Shown in pieces: positions 17,380-25,937 of a DNA stretch of 33,635 nucleotides. Every line of letters begins with the position of its first letter. Position 1 is the first letter of the stretch. This DNA comes from Candidatus Puniceispirillum sp. Lineage in GTDB: Bacteria; Pseudomonadota; Alphaproteobacteria; Puniceispirillales; Puniceispirillaceae. The notes beneath the pieces are model-generated. The model was given only the letters and a program-made list of their open reading frames with translations, did no database searches and was not told the DNA's origin. The position numbers and the translations under genes were made by a program. Location of the stretch: positions 1-33,635 of the forward strand of contig JADHOR010000005.1 of the NCBI GenBank assembly GCA_016778895.1, in the 5' to 3' direction.

Positions 17380-18697
17380 GCACCAATATGTGTCCGGCAA
17401 GGTAAAGCGAGCCACAAATGATCACCGGACAGGTTAAGTCGAGATTGTCAAAAGCCGACATGATACCACTAACTGGCATCGCATTCAGCCCTTCTGCAGT
17501 TGCGGCATTGGCCATTTGACCTGCGCTTAGACTGGCATCCTGACCTGGAATGGCAAGACAGCGCACCGGCCCCGCCAGATCGGCAAGTGGCGCAAGGAAT
17601 TCTCCAGGGTTGCGCGTGTTGAGGGCGGCACAAATAATGTTCCATTTCTTGTCATAGATTTGCCCCAGCGCCACCGCCAGCGCCTTGGCGCCATGTGCAT
17701 TATGCGCCCCATCAAGCCAGATTGCCTGATGAGGCCAATGCGCGGCCAATACGCCGGTTGCCAAATGCTGCACACGGCCCGGCCAGATGGCTGATACGGC
17801 GCCGCTGGCGAGGGTTTTGTCGTCAATTTTCTGCGGCCATGATGCCAACAGGCCCTTATTGGCAAGATCACGGAGACAGGCCGCTGCCAAACTGGCATTG
17901 TCGAGCTGGTGTGGCCCGCGTAAGCTGGGGCTAGGTAGCAAGATGCAAATGTTATCAACGGTAATTTCAATGCCACCACCTTCCAGTCTGTTGATGCTAA
18001 AATCGCGCCCGGCGACAATCAACGACGTACCTATTTTTGCTGCATAATCATCCAGAACTTGCAGGGCTTCGGGGTCTTGCCGGGCACTATAACACGGGGT
18101 TTTGGGTCGCATGATGCCGGCCTTTTGGCTGGCGATCTGGGTAAGGTTCGTGCCAAGAAAATGCTCATGATCTCGGGCAATCGGAGTGATAATCGTTGCC
18201 AGCGGTTGGGTCAGGACATTGGTCGAGTCGAGGGCGCCGCCAAGGCCGGTTTCAAGCAGCAGCAGATCGGCTGGATGTCTCGAGAATGCCAGCATTGCGG
18301 CTGCCGTTGTGACCTCAAAAAACGTGACCGCCATGTCGCCATTTGCGGTTTCAACCTCTTCCAACAGATCGGCCAGCGCGTCATCATCAATCAGCTGGCC
18401 GGCAAGCCTGATACGCTCATTGAACCGGCAAAGATGCGGCGAGCTGTAGACGTGAACCGTCAGGCCGGCAGCTTCAGCCATGGCCCTTAGAAAAGCGATG
18501 ACTGAGCCTTTGCCGTTGGTTCCGGCGACATGGATTGCTGGCGGCAATTGGTGATGTGGGTTCCCTAGCTTGTCAAGCAAGGCAAAGCTGCGATCAAGGC
18601 CAAGATCAATCAGTTTTGGATGGAGCTGCGCCAACCGTTCAAGCACAGTATCCGCGCGGTAAGCGGCGATACCCGGCGACGATGATGATGGTGGCAT
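17357..18697 (-). CDS. folC: Bifunctional dihydrofolate synthase / folylpolyglutamate synthase
   Basis: This enzyme adds glutamate to dihydropteroate and then to folates. The 446-residue protein has the Mur-ligase-like P-loop HVAGTNGKGSV, the folate/Mg segment YSSPHLCRFNERI, the LLLETGLGGALDSTN loop, the Mur-ligase-type His block IARDHEHFLG, and WLDGAHNAHG in the C-terminal domain. The segment around the probable carbamylated lysine reads ASQKAGI, where most relatives have EKAGI. This is a conservative oddity and does not look inactivating. Its ATG overlaps the accD stop by one base (TGATG), so it is translationally coupled to accD. Its 3' end overlaps the trxA terminator. Confidence 0.94.
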   Translation of the reverse strand: MPPSSSSPGIAAYRADTVLERLAQLHPKLIDLGLDRSFALLDKLGNPHHQLPPAIHVAGTNGKGSVIAFLRAMAEAAGLTVHVYSSPHLCRFNERIRLAGQLIDDDALADLLEEVETANGDMAVTFFEVTTAAAMLAFSRHPADLLLLETGLGGALDSTNVLTQPLATIITPIARDHEHFLGTNLTQIASQKAGIMRPKTPCYSARQDPEALQVLDDYAAKIGTSLIVAGRDFSINRLEGGGIEITVDNICILLPSPSLRGPHQLDNASLAAACLRDLANKGLLASWPQKIDDKTLASGAVSAIWPGRVQHLATGVLAAHWPHQAIWLDGAHNAHGAKALAVALGQIYDKKWNIICAALNTRNPGEFLAPLADLAGPVRCLAIPGQDASLSAGQMANAATAEGLNAMPVSGIMSAFDNLDLTCPVIICGSLYLAGHILVQNKTLPD

Positions 18698-19566
18698 CAG
18701 GCGTGCTTTCTGCTGTCTTTCGATCCCATCATGAAATCAAGAAGGCGGCCGATATAAACAGGCTGTTCGGCGCGCGGCACAACCGCGTCTACCATGCCAT
18801 GATCCATCAAATATTCGGCCGTCTGGAAGTCATCAGGCAGGTTTTCGCGGACGGTTTCTTCGATCACACGGCGACCGGCAAAACCGATGATGGCACCTGG
18901 CTCGGCGATCTGGATATCACCAAGCATCGCAAATGACGCAGTGACACCGCCGGTGGTGGGGTGCGCCAGTAAAACAAAATAGGGCAGGCCGGCATCACGA
19001 ACCATTTCAACTGCAGCGATGGTCCGTGGCAATTGCATCAGTGATAACACCCCTTCCTGCATTCGTGCGCCGCCAGTTGACGGCACGGTGATCAGCGCCG
19101 CCTTGCGGTTAACCGCCTCTTGTGCGGCGCGAACAATGCCATTACCAACCATGCGGCCCATCGAGCCACCCATGAAGCGGAAATCAAACGCTGCGATTAC
19201 AACTGGATAGCCATTAATTTCGCCAGCGCTGACAGCAATAGCGTCGTTCAGGCCGGTCTTGTTACGGGTATCGCGGAGTCGGTCAGTATATTTTTTACTG
19301 TCACGGAATTTTAATGGATCATCTTCAACCGGGCTTAACGCGATTTTCTCAAACTTTGCGGAATCGAACAGCATGGAAAACCGGGCTTCTGGCGGTAAGA
19401 TCGCGTGATGGCCGCAAGTTGCACAGCAATTATGGGCCTGTTCATATTCGCGGTGAAAGATCATCTGGCTACAGGCGCTGCATTTCACCCAAAGATTATC
19501 TGGCACGTCGTCAGATTTAACCCATGCCTTGATTTTTGGAAGGACAGAATTTGTAATCCAATTCAT
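18697..19566 (-). CDS. accD: Acetyl-CoA carboxylase carboxyltransferase subunit beta
   Basis: AccD is the beta half of the carboxyltransferase that transfers CO2 from biotin to acetyl-CoA, the first committed step of fatty acid synthesis. The 289-residue protein has the N-terminal zinc ribbon with ligands Cys29, Cys32, Cys48 and Cys51 (CSAC and CATC, with an extra Cys47). The crotonase-like core includes FDFRFMGGSMG, STGGARMQEG and HPTTGGVTASFAMLGD. ATG 19566 is chosen because GGGAG lies six bases upstream and MNWITN begins the family homology; the open frame extends to 19689, but those codons overlap the end of trpA. Only 10 bp separate it from trpA, and folC is coupled downstream. Confidence 0.97.
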   Translation of the reverse strand: MNWITNSVLPKIKAWVKSDDVPDNLWVKCSACSQMIFHREYEQAHNCCATCGHHAILPPEARFSMLFDSAKFEKIALSPVEDDPLKFRDSKKYTDRLRDTRNKTGLNDAIAVSAGEINGYPVVIAAFDFRFMGGSMGRMVGNGIVRAAQEAVNRKAALITVPSTGGARMQEGVLSLMQLPRTIAAVEMVRDAGLPYFVLLAHPTTGGVTASFAMLGDIQIAEPGAIIGFAGRRVIEETVRENLPDDFQTAEYLMDHGMVDAVVPRAEQPVYIGRLLDFMMGSKDSRKHA

Positions 19567-19576
19567 AGCAATCTCC

Positions 19577-20410
19577 CTATGCGCGAATAGCTGCGCTAAG
19601 ATCACCGACAAATGCGGCAACTTTACGGACGATGGCGGTGCGGTTTTCTGCCTCATCCGGACTTGCCGGATTGGCAACAGCATCTGCAATCAGATCGACC
19701 ACTGCTGATCCGACAACCGCGCCATCGCTAAGTCGCGCCGACTCGGCTGCCTGCTCGGGGGTGCGGATACCAAATCCGGTAACGATCGGCAGTTCAGTCT
19801 GCTTGCGAATGCGCTGATAGGCCTGATCAATGCTGGTGGCAGCCGCGCTTGCCATGCCGGTAATGCCGGTCACTGAAACATAGTAAACAAAGCCGCTGGC
19901 CTCGGCCAGGATGGCCGGCAAACGCTGGTCATCGCTGGTTGGGGTGATTAGCCGAACAACGTTCAAACCTGCTTTGCGCGCCGGAATACACAGCTCGCTA
20001 TCTTCTTCGGGTGGCAAATCAACAATGATCAACCCGTCAACGCCAGCCGCCACGGCATCATCAATAAACCGATCATTACCATAGATATAGATCGGGTTGT
20101 AATAGCCCATCAGAACCAGCGGCATATTAGGGTGGCGTTGGCGAAAATTACGCGCGATTTCGATCGTTCCGGCCAGCGTCATGCCGCCTTTCAAGGCGCG
20201 AAGCGAGGCTGCCTGGATTGCCGGGCCATCCGCCATCGGATCTGAAAAAGGCATGCCGAGCTCGATAAAATCGACGCCAGCCCCAACCAGCCCATCCAAT
20301 ATCGCATCAGTGGTGGCAGCATCAGGATCACCTGCGGTGATAAACACCCCTAAACTGCCGCGGTTTTCGGCTTTGGCCTTAGCAAATGCGGTGTTGATGC
20401 GACCTGCCAT
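19577..20410 (-). CDS. trpA: Tryptophan synthase alpha chain
   Basis: TrpA cleaves indole-3-glycerol phosphate to indole, which is channelled to TrpB. The 277-residue TIM barrel has catalytic Glu50 in [11 protein letters not shown] and Asp61 in PMADGP. The loop with VSVTGITG and the phosphate-binding [10 protein letters not shown] are present. ATG 20410 follows AGAAAAGAGAT. It is 35 bp downstream of trpB and 10 bp upstream of accD, so trpF-trpB-trpA-accD-folC probably form one transcript. Confidence 0.97.
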   Translation of the reverse strand: MAGRINTAFAKAKAENRGSLGVFITAGDPDAATTDAILDGLVGAGVDFIELGMPFSDPMADGPAIQAASLRALKGGMTLAGTIEIARNFRQRHPNMPLVLMGYYNPIYIYGNDRFIDDAVAAGVDGLIIVDLPPEEDSELCIPARKAGLNVVRLITPTSDDQRLPAILAEASGFVYYVSVTGITGMASAAATSIDQAYQRIRKQTELPIVTGFGIRTPEQAAESARLSDGAVVGSAVVDLIADAVANPASPDEAENRTAIVRKVAAFVGDLSAAIRA

Positions 20411-20445
20411 GATTATCTCTTTTCTAATTTCAACGGGCTTGCGGC

Positions 20446-21669
20446 TTACATTCGGCCAAGTTTTTCAAGAACTGGAAGCACCGCGCCCAGATCCTTGTCG
20501 CCACGACCGCACATATTCAATATGACGATCTCGTCAGGCTTCATATCGCCGATGACGGTGCTGACATAAGCCAGCGCGTGCGATGGCTCCAATGCTGGGA
20601 TGATGCCCTCAAGACGGGCGCACAGCTGAAACGCAACAAGCGCGTCATCATCGGTGGCGCTGACATAATTGACCCGGCCAATATCATGCAGCCATGAATG
20701 TTCTGGCCCGATGCCCGGATAATCCAGTCCAGCTGAAATCGAATGAGCATCAGTGATTTGCCCGTCATTATTCTGCAAAAGATAGGTGCGGTTACCATGC
20801 AGGATGCCAGGTGTTCCACCCGTCAGCGAGGCAGCGTGAAGGCCGCTACCAAGCCCCTTGCCAGCGGCCTCAACGCCATAGATGGCAACCTCGGCATCGT
20901 CCAGAAACGGGTAGAAAAGACCGATAGCGTTTGAGCCACCACCGATACACGCAACCAGGGTATCAGGAAGCCTGCCCTCAGCTTCAACTATTTGCGCACG
21001 CGCCTCGGTGCCGATCACCGACTGGAAATCACGCACCATCTGCGGATAGGGGTGCGGGCCTGCGGCAGTGCCGATAATGTAGAAATGCGTGTCGGCATTG
21101 GTGACCCAATAGCGTAAGGCCTCATTCATCGCATCTTTCAGGGTACCAGTTCCGGATGTAACCGGGTGGATTTTTGCCCCGAGAAGGCGCATCCGGTCGA
21201 CGTTTGGCTTTTGCCGTTCGACATCTTCGGCGCCCATAAAGACTTCGCATTCCATATCAAACAGGGCACAGGCGGTCGCCGTCGCAACACCATGCTGACC
21301 AGCACCGGTTTCGGCAATAATCTTGGTTTTCCCCATCCGTTTGGCAAGCAGCGCCTGACCCAGCACATTATTGATTTTATGCGCACCGGTATGGTTCAGC
21401 TCGTCACGTTTAAGATATAGCTTGGCACCGCCAAAATGCGCGGTCATGCGCTCGGCAAAATACAGCGGGCTAGGACGGCCAATGTAATGTTTCTGATAAT
21501 ATAGCATTTCGCGCTGAAATGATTTATCAGCGCGGGCTTCATTATAGGCCTTCTCGACATTCAAAATCAGCGGCATCAGTGTTTCAGCAACAAACCGCCC
21601 ACCATGAATGCCAAAGCGACCAGCCTCGTCAGGCTGGTTGCGGAACGTGTTTAGATTGGTTTTGCTCAT
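20446..21669 (-). CDS. trpB: Tryptophan synthase beta chain
   Basis: TrpB is the PLP enzyme that condenses indole with serine. The 407-residue protein has the PLP lysine Lys98 in [10 protein letters not shown], the indole-site motif [11 protein letters not shown], the phosphate loop GGGSNAIG, and the C-terminal MCGRGDKD region. The start at 21669 is preceded by AGGATGAGAG. It belongs to the catalytically complete TrpB1 type that pairs with TrpA, which is the next gene. No trpL-like leader or attenuator is seen in the 56-bp gap before it. Confidence 0.97.
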   Translation of the reverse strand: MSKTNLNTFRNQPDEAGRFGIHGGRFVAETLMPLILNVEKAYNEARADKSFQREMLYYQKHYIGRPSPLYFAERMTAHFGGAKLYLKRDELNHTGAHKINNVLGQALLAKRMGKTKIIAETGAGQHGVATATACALFDMECEVFMGAEDVERQKPNVDRMRLLGAKIHPVTSGTGTLKDAMNEALRYWVTNADTHFYIIGTAAGPHPYPQMVRDFQSVIGTEARAQIVEAEGRLPDTLVACIGGGSNAIGLFYPFLDDAEVAIYGVEAAGKGLGSGLHAASLTGGTPGILHGNRTYLLQNNDGQITDAHSISAGLDYPGIGPEHSWLHDIGRVNYVSATDDDALVAFQLCARLEGIIPALEPSHALAYVSTVIGDMKPDEIVILNMCGRGDKDLGAVLPVLEKLGRM

Positions 21670-21725
21670 AAAAAGCTCTCATCCTGTCAATGTTGGTAAT
21701 ACCAACGCGGCTCCCACGCATTGTT

Positions 21726-22376
21726 TTAAACCATTTGGGCCGCCCGAATAAAGGCATGAATCTGTTCTGCGTCCTTTTTTCCGGGGGACGATTCAACGCC
21801 AGATGAAACGTCGACTGCCTTTGCGCCGCTGATTCTGATGGCAGTCGCCACAGTATGACGGTCAAGCCCGCCCGCCAGCATCCATGGCAGACGGCCGCGA
21901 TAGCCAGCTAAAACTGTCCAGTCAAACCGGTGTCCGGTGCCGCCGGGCTGAGACCCCGGTTGGACTTTGGCGTCAAACAGCAACCAGTCAGCAAGATCAT
22001 CCCATTTCGCGCATTGATCCAGATCCTGCGGCGTTTCAATGGCGATCGCCTTGATTACGGGCAAACTGGTGCGGGCCTTGATGTCGGCCACATCTTGCCG
22101 GGATTCGGTGCCATGAAGTTGCAGAATATCCGGGCGCGCCGCGTCAATCAGCTGCATTAGCAGATCGCCAGTAATGTTTACGCTCAACAATACCCGCAAA
22201 GGGTCATCTGGACCCGCGGTATCGGCCCAGGCGGCCAATTCGGCTAGTTTCGCCATGTCGAGGTGACGCGGCGAACCAGGATAATAGACCATGCCGACCC
22301 AGCGCGCACCAGCCTCGCGGCAGATCGCATAGTCATGTGCTGATGATATTCCGCAGATTTTAACCTGAGCGGCCAT
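21726..22376 (-). CDS. trpF: Phosphoribosylanthranilate isomerase
   Basis: TrpF converts phosphoribosylanthranilate to CdRP, the step before indole-glycerol phosphate synthase. The 216-residue barrel begins with KICGISS carrying the catalytic Cys8. It includes LQLHGTES and the phosphate-binding end with VDVSSGVESSPGKKD, whose first Asp is the general acid. The remaining early trp genes (trpE, G, D, C) are not in this window, as in the split trp arrangements of many alphaproteobacteria. It lies 37 bp downstream of the lapA-like gene. Confidence 0.95.
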   Translation of the reverse strand: MAAQVKICGISSAHDYAICREAGARWVGMVYYPGSPRHLDMAKLAELAAWADTAGPDDPLRVLLSVNITGDLLMQLIDAARPDILQLHGTESRQDVADIKARTSLPVIKAIAIETPQDLDQCAKWDDLADWLLFDAKVQPGSQPGGTGHRFDWTVLAGYRGRLPWMLAGGLDRHTVATAIRISGAKAVDVSSGVESSPGKKDAEQIHAFIRAAQMV

Positions 22377-22413
22377 GTCTATACTTTCGGGTAACGCCAG
22401 CTGAACTCAATGC

Positions 22414-22809
22414 CTAGCGCAAGCGCTGATCGGCGGTCAATTGATTAAAGGCGGCCGGTTGGTCGTCGGTTTCAGGTGATCTGGCTGGCGCTGTCAGAAA
22501 GGAATGCGGCGTTGCGGTAGGTTCAGCCCCCACTTTATCCGCCTTGGTCTGTAATTTGTTGAATTGCCCCTGTAGTCGCCACAGCTTTGCCCGAATCGCC
22601 AGCCACTGCCCCCACAGGACGATAGCGCCCATCAAACCACCGATGATAAAGCTGGATAGTATCAGCAACCATATTGGTGCGGTCAGCGTGCTCTCAAATG
22701 GCCAGAGACGCAGCGTGATCAGGGTTTCGTTTGACGTTGCGAATATGACCGCGAACACAACCAAAGCAATGGTGATGCCCAGCCACAAAAGCCGACCCAA
22801 TAGTCGCAT
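22414..22809 (-). CDS. LapA-domain (DUF1049) inner-membrane protein
   Basis: A 131-residue membrane protein with two hydrophobic helices: about residues 5-26 (LLWLGITIALVVFAVIFATSN) and about 46-66 (IWLLILSSFIIGGLMGAIVLW). A cytoplasmic helical segment (LAIRAKLWRLQGQFNKLQTKAD) and a disordered Pro/Thr-rich tail follow. The TSN motif after TM1 and the GG-rich TM2 match the LapA domain family. In gammaproteobacteria the homologue works with LapB in controlling lipopolysaccharide synthesis via LpxC degradation. That role is not established here. It begins 12 bp after ihfB, so the two are likely co-transcribed. Confidence 0.85.
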   Translation of the reverse strand: MRLLGRLLWLGITIALVVFAVIFATSNETLITLRLWPFESTLTAPIWLLILSSFIIGGLMGAIVLWGQWLAIRAKLWRLQGQFNKLQTKADKVGAEPTATPHSFLTAPARSPETDDQPAAFNQLTADQRLR

Positions 22810-22821
22810 GATTTGATCCGT

Positions 22822-23100
22822 CTAGCGGTTTAGCCGCTCGCGCATACCTTTTCCCATCTTGAAAAAAGGCACTTTTTTTTCAGATACTTCTACGCTTGTT
22901 CCAGTTCGAGGGTTCCGACCAATTCGTGCTTTTCGTTCACGAACTGAAAATGCGCCAAAGCCACGTAATTCAACGCGGTCCCCACGCTCAAGGGCGCTGC
23001 CAATTTCATCAATGATTGTTCCGACCAGCCGTTCAATATCACGATGGTATAGTTCTGAATTATTTGCCGCTAATTTCGCGATAAGTTCTGACCGTGTCAC
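22822..23100 (-). CDS. ihfB: Integration host factor subunit beta
   Basis: IhfB is a nucleoid-associated DNA-bending protein that acts as a heterodimer with IhfA. The 92-residue protein has the HU/IHF fold with the beta-arm motif GRNPRTG, preceded by [17 protein letters not shown]. It starts with GTG at 23100, supported by AAAGGGAG eight bases upstream, and begins MTRSELI as in other IhfB proteins. It lies downstream of rpsA but is separated by the strong rpsA terminator, so it should have its own promoter in 23101-23242. IhfB next to rpsA is conserved widely in proteobacteria. Confidence 0.95.
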   Translation of the reverse strand: MTRSELIAKLAANNSELYHRDIERLVGTIIDEIGSALERGDRVELRGFGAFSVRERKARIGRNPRTGTSVEVSEKKVPFFKMGKGMRERLNR

Positions 23101-23242
23101 AGAAGTCGCTCCCTTTTATTCGTTTTTATATTCCGCTAAGGATGCCTTTTTGCCAATCGTGGGTCAACTTAGAATTGGCTGAAGTTTGCAATCAGCATAT
23201 TGATGGACTGGGTGCCCCCCCGATATGGCCGAGACCGGCACT

Positions 23243-23276
23243 AAAAAAAGCCAGCCGATGTGGTGATCGGCTAGCT
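23243..23276 (-). terminator. Strong Rho-independent terminator of rpsA
   Basis: On the minus strand AGCTAGCCGAT (23266-23276) pairs with ATCGGCTGGCT (23249-23259): 11 bp with one G-U pair and a 6-nt loop. It is followed by seven T residues (23243-23249). It lies about 60 bp after the rpsA stop and isolates rpsA from ihfB. Confidence 0.9.
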
Positions 23277-23337
23277 TATTAATTAAGAGCTGTGATATCT
23301 GAAAGTTAAGGCCGTGGCCTTACGACAGGTGAGGGCT

Positions 23338-25050
23338 TTACTTATCGTCACTTTCTTTCTTGGCGAGTGCCGCACCAAGGATATCACCAAGGCTGGCACC
23401 GCTGTCTGATGAACCAAACTCCGCCATCGCCTGCTTCTCTTCGGCTGACTCGCGTGCTTTGATCGACAGTGACAATTTGCGGGTTTTCTTGTCAACACTG
23501 GTGACGATGGCGTCAACTTTTTCGCCGACGGCAAACCGGTCTGCCCGCTGTTCCGCACGATCACGGCTAAGATCAGTTCGGCGAATAAAGCCGGTCATAT
23601 TCTCGCCAATGGTTACATCGATGCCGTTTTCTGAGACCGCGCTAACGGTACAGGTGACAACTTCGCCTTTGCGATAAGCATCTGCCTGACCGGCGAACGG
23701 ATCGTCGGTAAGCTGTTTGATGCCGAGTGAAATACGCTCCTTATTAACATCAATATCAAGGACTTTCGCCTTAACCATATCGCCTTTAGTAAAGCCTTCA
23801 AGCGCCTCTTCACCAGCAGTTTCCCAGCTGATATCTGACAGGTGAACAAGACCGTCTATATCTTCATTCAGGCCAACAAACAGACCAAATTCGGTGATGC
23901 TCCGGATTTCGCCGTTAATCTCGGTGCCAACCGCATAGGTGGCGCTAAGATCTTCCCAAGGATTATTGGTGCATTGTTTCAGGCCGAGTGAGATACGGCG
24001 CTTTGACAAATCAACGTCAAGCACCATGACTTCAACTTGCTGGCTGGTTGAAACGATTTTGCCCGGGTGAACATTCTTCTTTGTCCAGCTCATTTCAGAG
24101 ACATGAACAAGCCCTTCAACACCGGCTTCAAGCTCAACAAATGCGCCATAGTCAGTGATGTTGGTGATGCGGCCTTCCATCTTGGCCCCGACTGGGAACT
24201 TGCCATCGACATTTTCCCAAGGGTCGGACAGAAGCTGCTTCATGCCAAGTGAGATACGCTGTGTCTCAGCATTAAAGCGGATCACCTGAACCTCGACAGT
24301 TTCGCCGATTTGCAGGGCTTCTGATGGATGGCTGATGCGCTGCCATGCAATGTCGGTCACGTGGAGTAGGCCGTCAACGCCGCCAAGATCGACGAACGCA
24401 CCGTAATCAGTTATGTTCTTTACCACACCCTGAAGAACTTGACCTTCCTGCAGGTTTGAGACAAGCTCTGACCTTGCTTCGGCGCGTGACTCTTCCAGAA
24501 CGGCGCGACGTGAAACAACTATGTTACCACGGCGACGGTCGATTTTCAGAATCTGGAACGGCTGTGGTGTACCCATGAGCGGGCCAAGATCGCGAACTGG
24601 GCGGATATCGACCTGGCTTCCAGGCAAAAACGCTGTTGCGCCTGACAGGTCAACCGTAAAGCCGCCTTTTACCTTGCCAAAGATAACACCAGTGACGCGC
24701 TCTTGCTTTTCGAATGACGTCTCCAGAACGCCCCAAGCTTCTTCGCGCCGGGCTTTGTCGCGGCTCAGTAAGGCCTGACCGTTACGGTCTTCCATACGCT
24801 CGACATAAACCTCAATTTCGTCACCGATTGAAATATCTGCCTTTTGTCCGGGTGCAGCAAGTTCCCTTAGCGGAACCCGGCCCTCAGATTTCAGGCCAAC
24901 ATCAATGATGACTGCGTCACCCTCGATGCCAATAACAAAGCCGCGGACAACGCTGCCCTCGACATTGGTGCCTTCCCCAAAGCTTTCGGCTAGAAGATCG
25001 GCAAAGTTTTCAGTGGCAGCATCGGCTGCCGAATTCGTTGTAGATGTCAA
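23338..25050 (-). CDS. rpsA: 30S ribosomal protein S1 (TTG start)
   Basis: S1 binds mRNA leaders and docks them on the 30S subunit. The 570-residue protein contains six S1 OB-fold repeats at roughly 30-95, 112-178, 199-267, 284-354, 371-441 and 457-527. The middle repeats carry the characteristic ITDYGAFV and GLVHVSEMSW strings, so this is the full-length proteobacterial form. The only reasonable start is TTG at 25050, with GGAG six bases upstream; no ATG or GTG occurs near the N-terminus. It is preceded by a 239-bp leader with an inverted repeat, which suggests independent transcription and translational control. It ends in a Lys/Asp-rich tail (AKKESDDK). Confidence 0.96.
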   Translation of the reverse strand: MTSTTNSAADAATENFADLLAESFGEGTNVEGSVVRGFVIGIEGDAVIIDVGLKSEGRVPLRELAAPGQKADISIGDEIEVYVERMEDRNGQALLSRDKARREEAWGVLETSFEKQERVTGVIFGKVKGGFTVDLSGATAFLPGSQVDIRPVRDLGPLMGTPQPFQILKIDRRRGNIVVSRRAVLEESRAEARSELVSNLQEGQVLQGVVKNITDYGAFVDLGGVDGLLHVTDIAWQRISHPSEALQIGETVEVQVIRFNAETQRISLGMKQLLSDPWENVDGKFPVGAKMEGRITNITDYGAFVELEAGVEGLVHVSEMSWTKKNVHPGKIVSTSQQVEVMVLDVDLSKRRISLGLKQCTNNPWEDLSATYAVGTEINGEIRSITEFGLFVGLNEDIDGLVHLSDISWETAGEEALEGFTKGDMVKAKVLDIDVNKERISLGIKQLTDDPFAGQADAYRKGEVVTCTVSAVSENGIDVTIGENMTGFIRRTDLSRDRAEQRADRFAVGEKVDAIVTSVDKKTRKLSLSIKARESAEEKQAMAEFGSSDSGASLGDILGAALAKKESDDK

Positions 25051-25071
25051 AAAAATCTCCGTTTTGTCGCT

Positions 25072-25114
25072 ATTCCGATGCTAACCACCAACCGGCCAGA
25101 AAAAGGATCGGAAT
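25072..25114 (-). promoter_or_regulatory. Inverted repeat in the rpsA leader
   Basis: ATTCCGAT (25107-25114 on the minus strand) and ATCGGAAT (25072-25079) form a perfect 8-bp stem closing a 27-nt loop. The stem ends about 12 bases before the GGAG ribosome binding site. This position suits translational control, and S1 represses its own mRNA in E. coli. Whether the same happens here is inference. Confidence 0.45.
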
Positions 25115-25289
25115 TTATCTTGCCTCAGCCGACATGAGGGCCGCATTGGACGAACAATAACCAAACTGTTGCCATTTCTGACCATATGGTTTGGTTCCAA
25201 GCGGGTTTTTTGGCGACCAGTTTGTTTCGCCGGCAGTCTGTTTAACGTTTAAATGAACCGGAAATGTTCGTAAGGTCTCCGGCTCGGGC

Positions 25290-25937
25290 TCATTGCTTTG
25301 GCGAAAAAGCACTATCAACATGTGACAGGGCCAGTGCCAAAACCTCCGCTTCATCCATACTGGATGTATCGATGGTGATTGCGTTGTCTGAGGCCTTTAA
25401 CGGGGCCACCGACCTGGTCCGGTCACGTTCATCACGCGCCTTCATTTCCGTCAGAACGTCGGAGAACATAACCGATTGTCCGGACTGAAGCAACTCTTTG
25501 GTGCGGCGCTCGGCTCGAATGTCAATATCGGCGTCAATAAAGAATTTCAAATCGGCATTTGGCAGCACAATTGTGCCGATATCGCGGCCATCGAGAACCG
25601 CACCGCCGCCTTGAGGCGGCGTTAAGGCAAAGGTGCGTTGCAGTTTCAGCAATTCGGCCCTTACCGGGCCAAGCGCGGCCACTTTTGACGCGAGGCTGGC
25701 AATCCGGTCATTACGGATTTCTGGCGATTGTGTTAATTCAAGGTCAAGCAATGCAGCTTCTTTAACTGCTTGTTTTTCATTAATATAATTAATATCAGCA
25801 CCAGCATTAAGCAGGCTGAGTGCAATGGCGCGATACAGCGCACCCGTATCTAGATAGTCGAACCCAAGATACGCGGCGAGGCCTCTGGCAAGTGTGCCTT
25901 TGCCGCTGGCGGCGGACCCATCAATGGCGATGATCAT
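25290..25937 (-). CDS. cmk: Cytidylate kinase
   Basis: Cmk phosphorylates CMP and dCMP. The 215-residue protein has the P-loop GSAASGKGT (7-15), YLDTGALYRA for substrate binding, VLDGRDIGTIVLPNADLKFFIDAD, and a Lid region RARDERDRTR-like (KARDERDRTRSVAPLK). Its ATG overlaps the aroA stop as ATGA, so it is translated by coupling to aroA. The aroA-cmk-rpsA order is standard in proteobacteria. A 239-bp gap to rpsA follows. Confidence 0.96.
   Translation of the reverse strand: MIIAIDGSAASGKGTLARGLAAYLGFDYLDTGALYRAIALSLLNAGADINYINEKQAVKEAALLDLELTQSPEIRNDRIASLASKVAALGPVRAELLKLQRTFALTPPQGGGAVLDGRDIGTIVLPNADLKFFIDADIDIRAERRTKELLQSGQSVMFSDVLTEMKARDERDRTRSVAPLKASDNAITIDTSSMDEAEVLALALSHVDSAFSPKQ

Noticed and set aside
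21670-21725. Trp attenuator or leader peptide ahead of trpB or trpF
   Set aside because: Gaps are only 56 and 37 bp and contain no tandem Trp codons or alternative hairpins.
25146-25225. Terminator-like hairpin with a T-run upstream of rpsA
   Set aside because: The short stem GGCGA/TCGCC has its T-run on the wrong side for either flanking transcript, and the ACCATATGGT palindrome nearby is too short to assign.
25115-25354. 79-residue minus-strand ORF between cmk and rpsA
   Set aside because: It begins inside cmk in another frame, has no ribosome binding site and no recognisable motif, and overlaps the likely rpsA promoter/leader.
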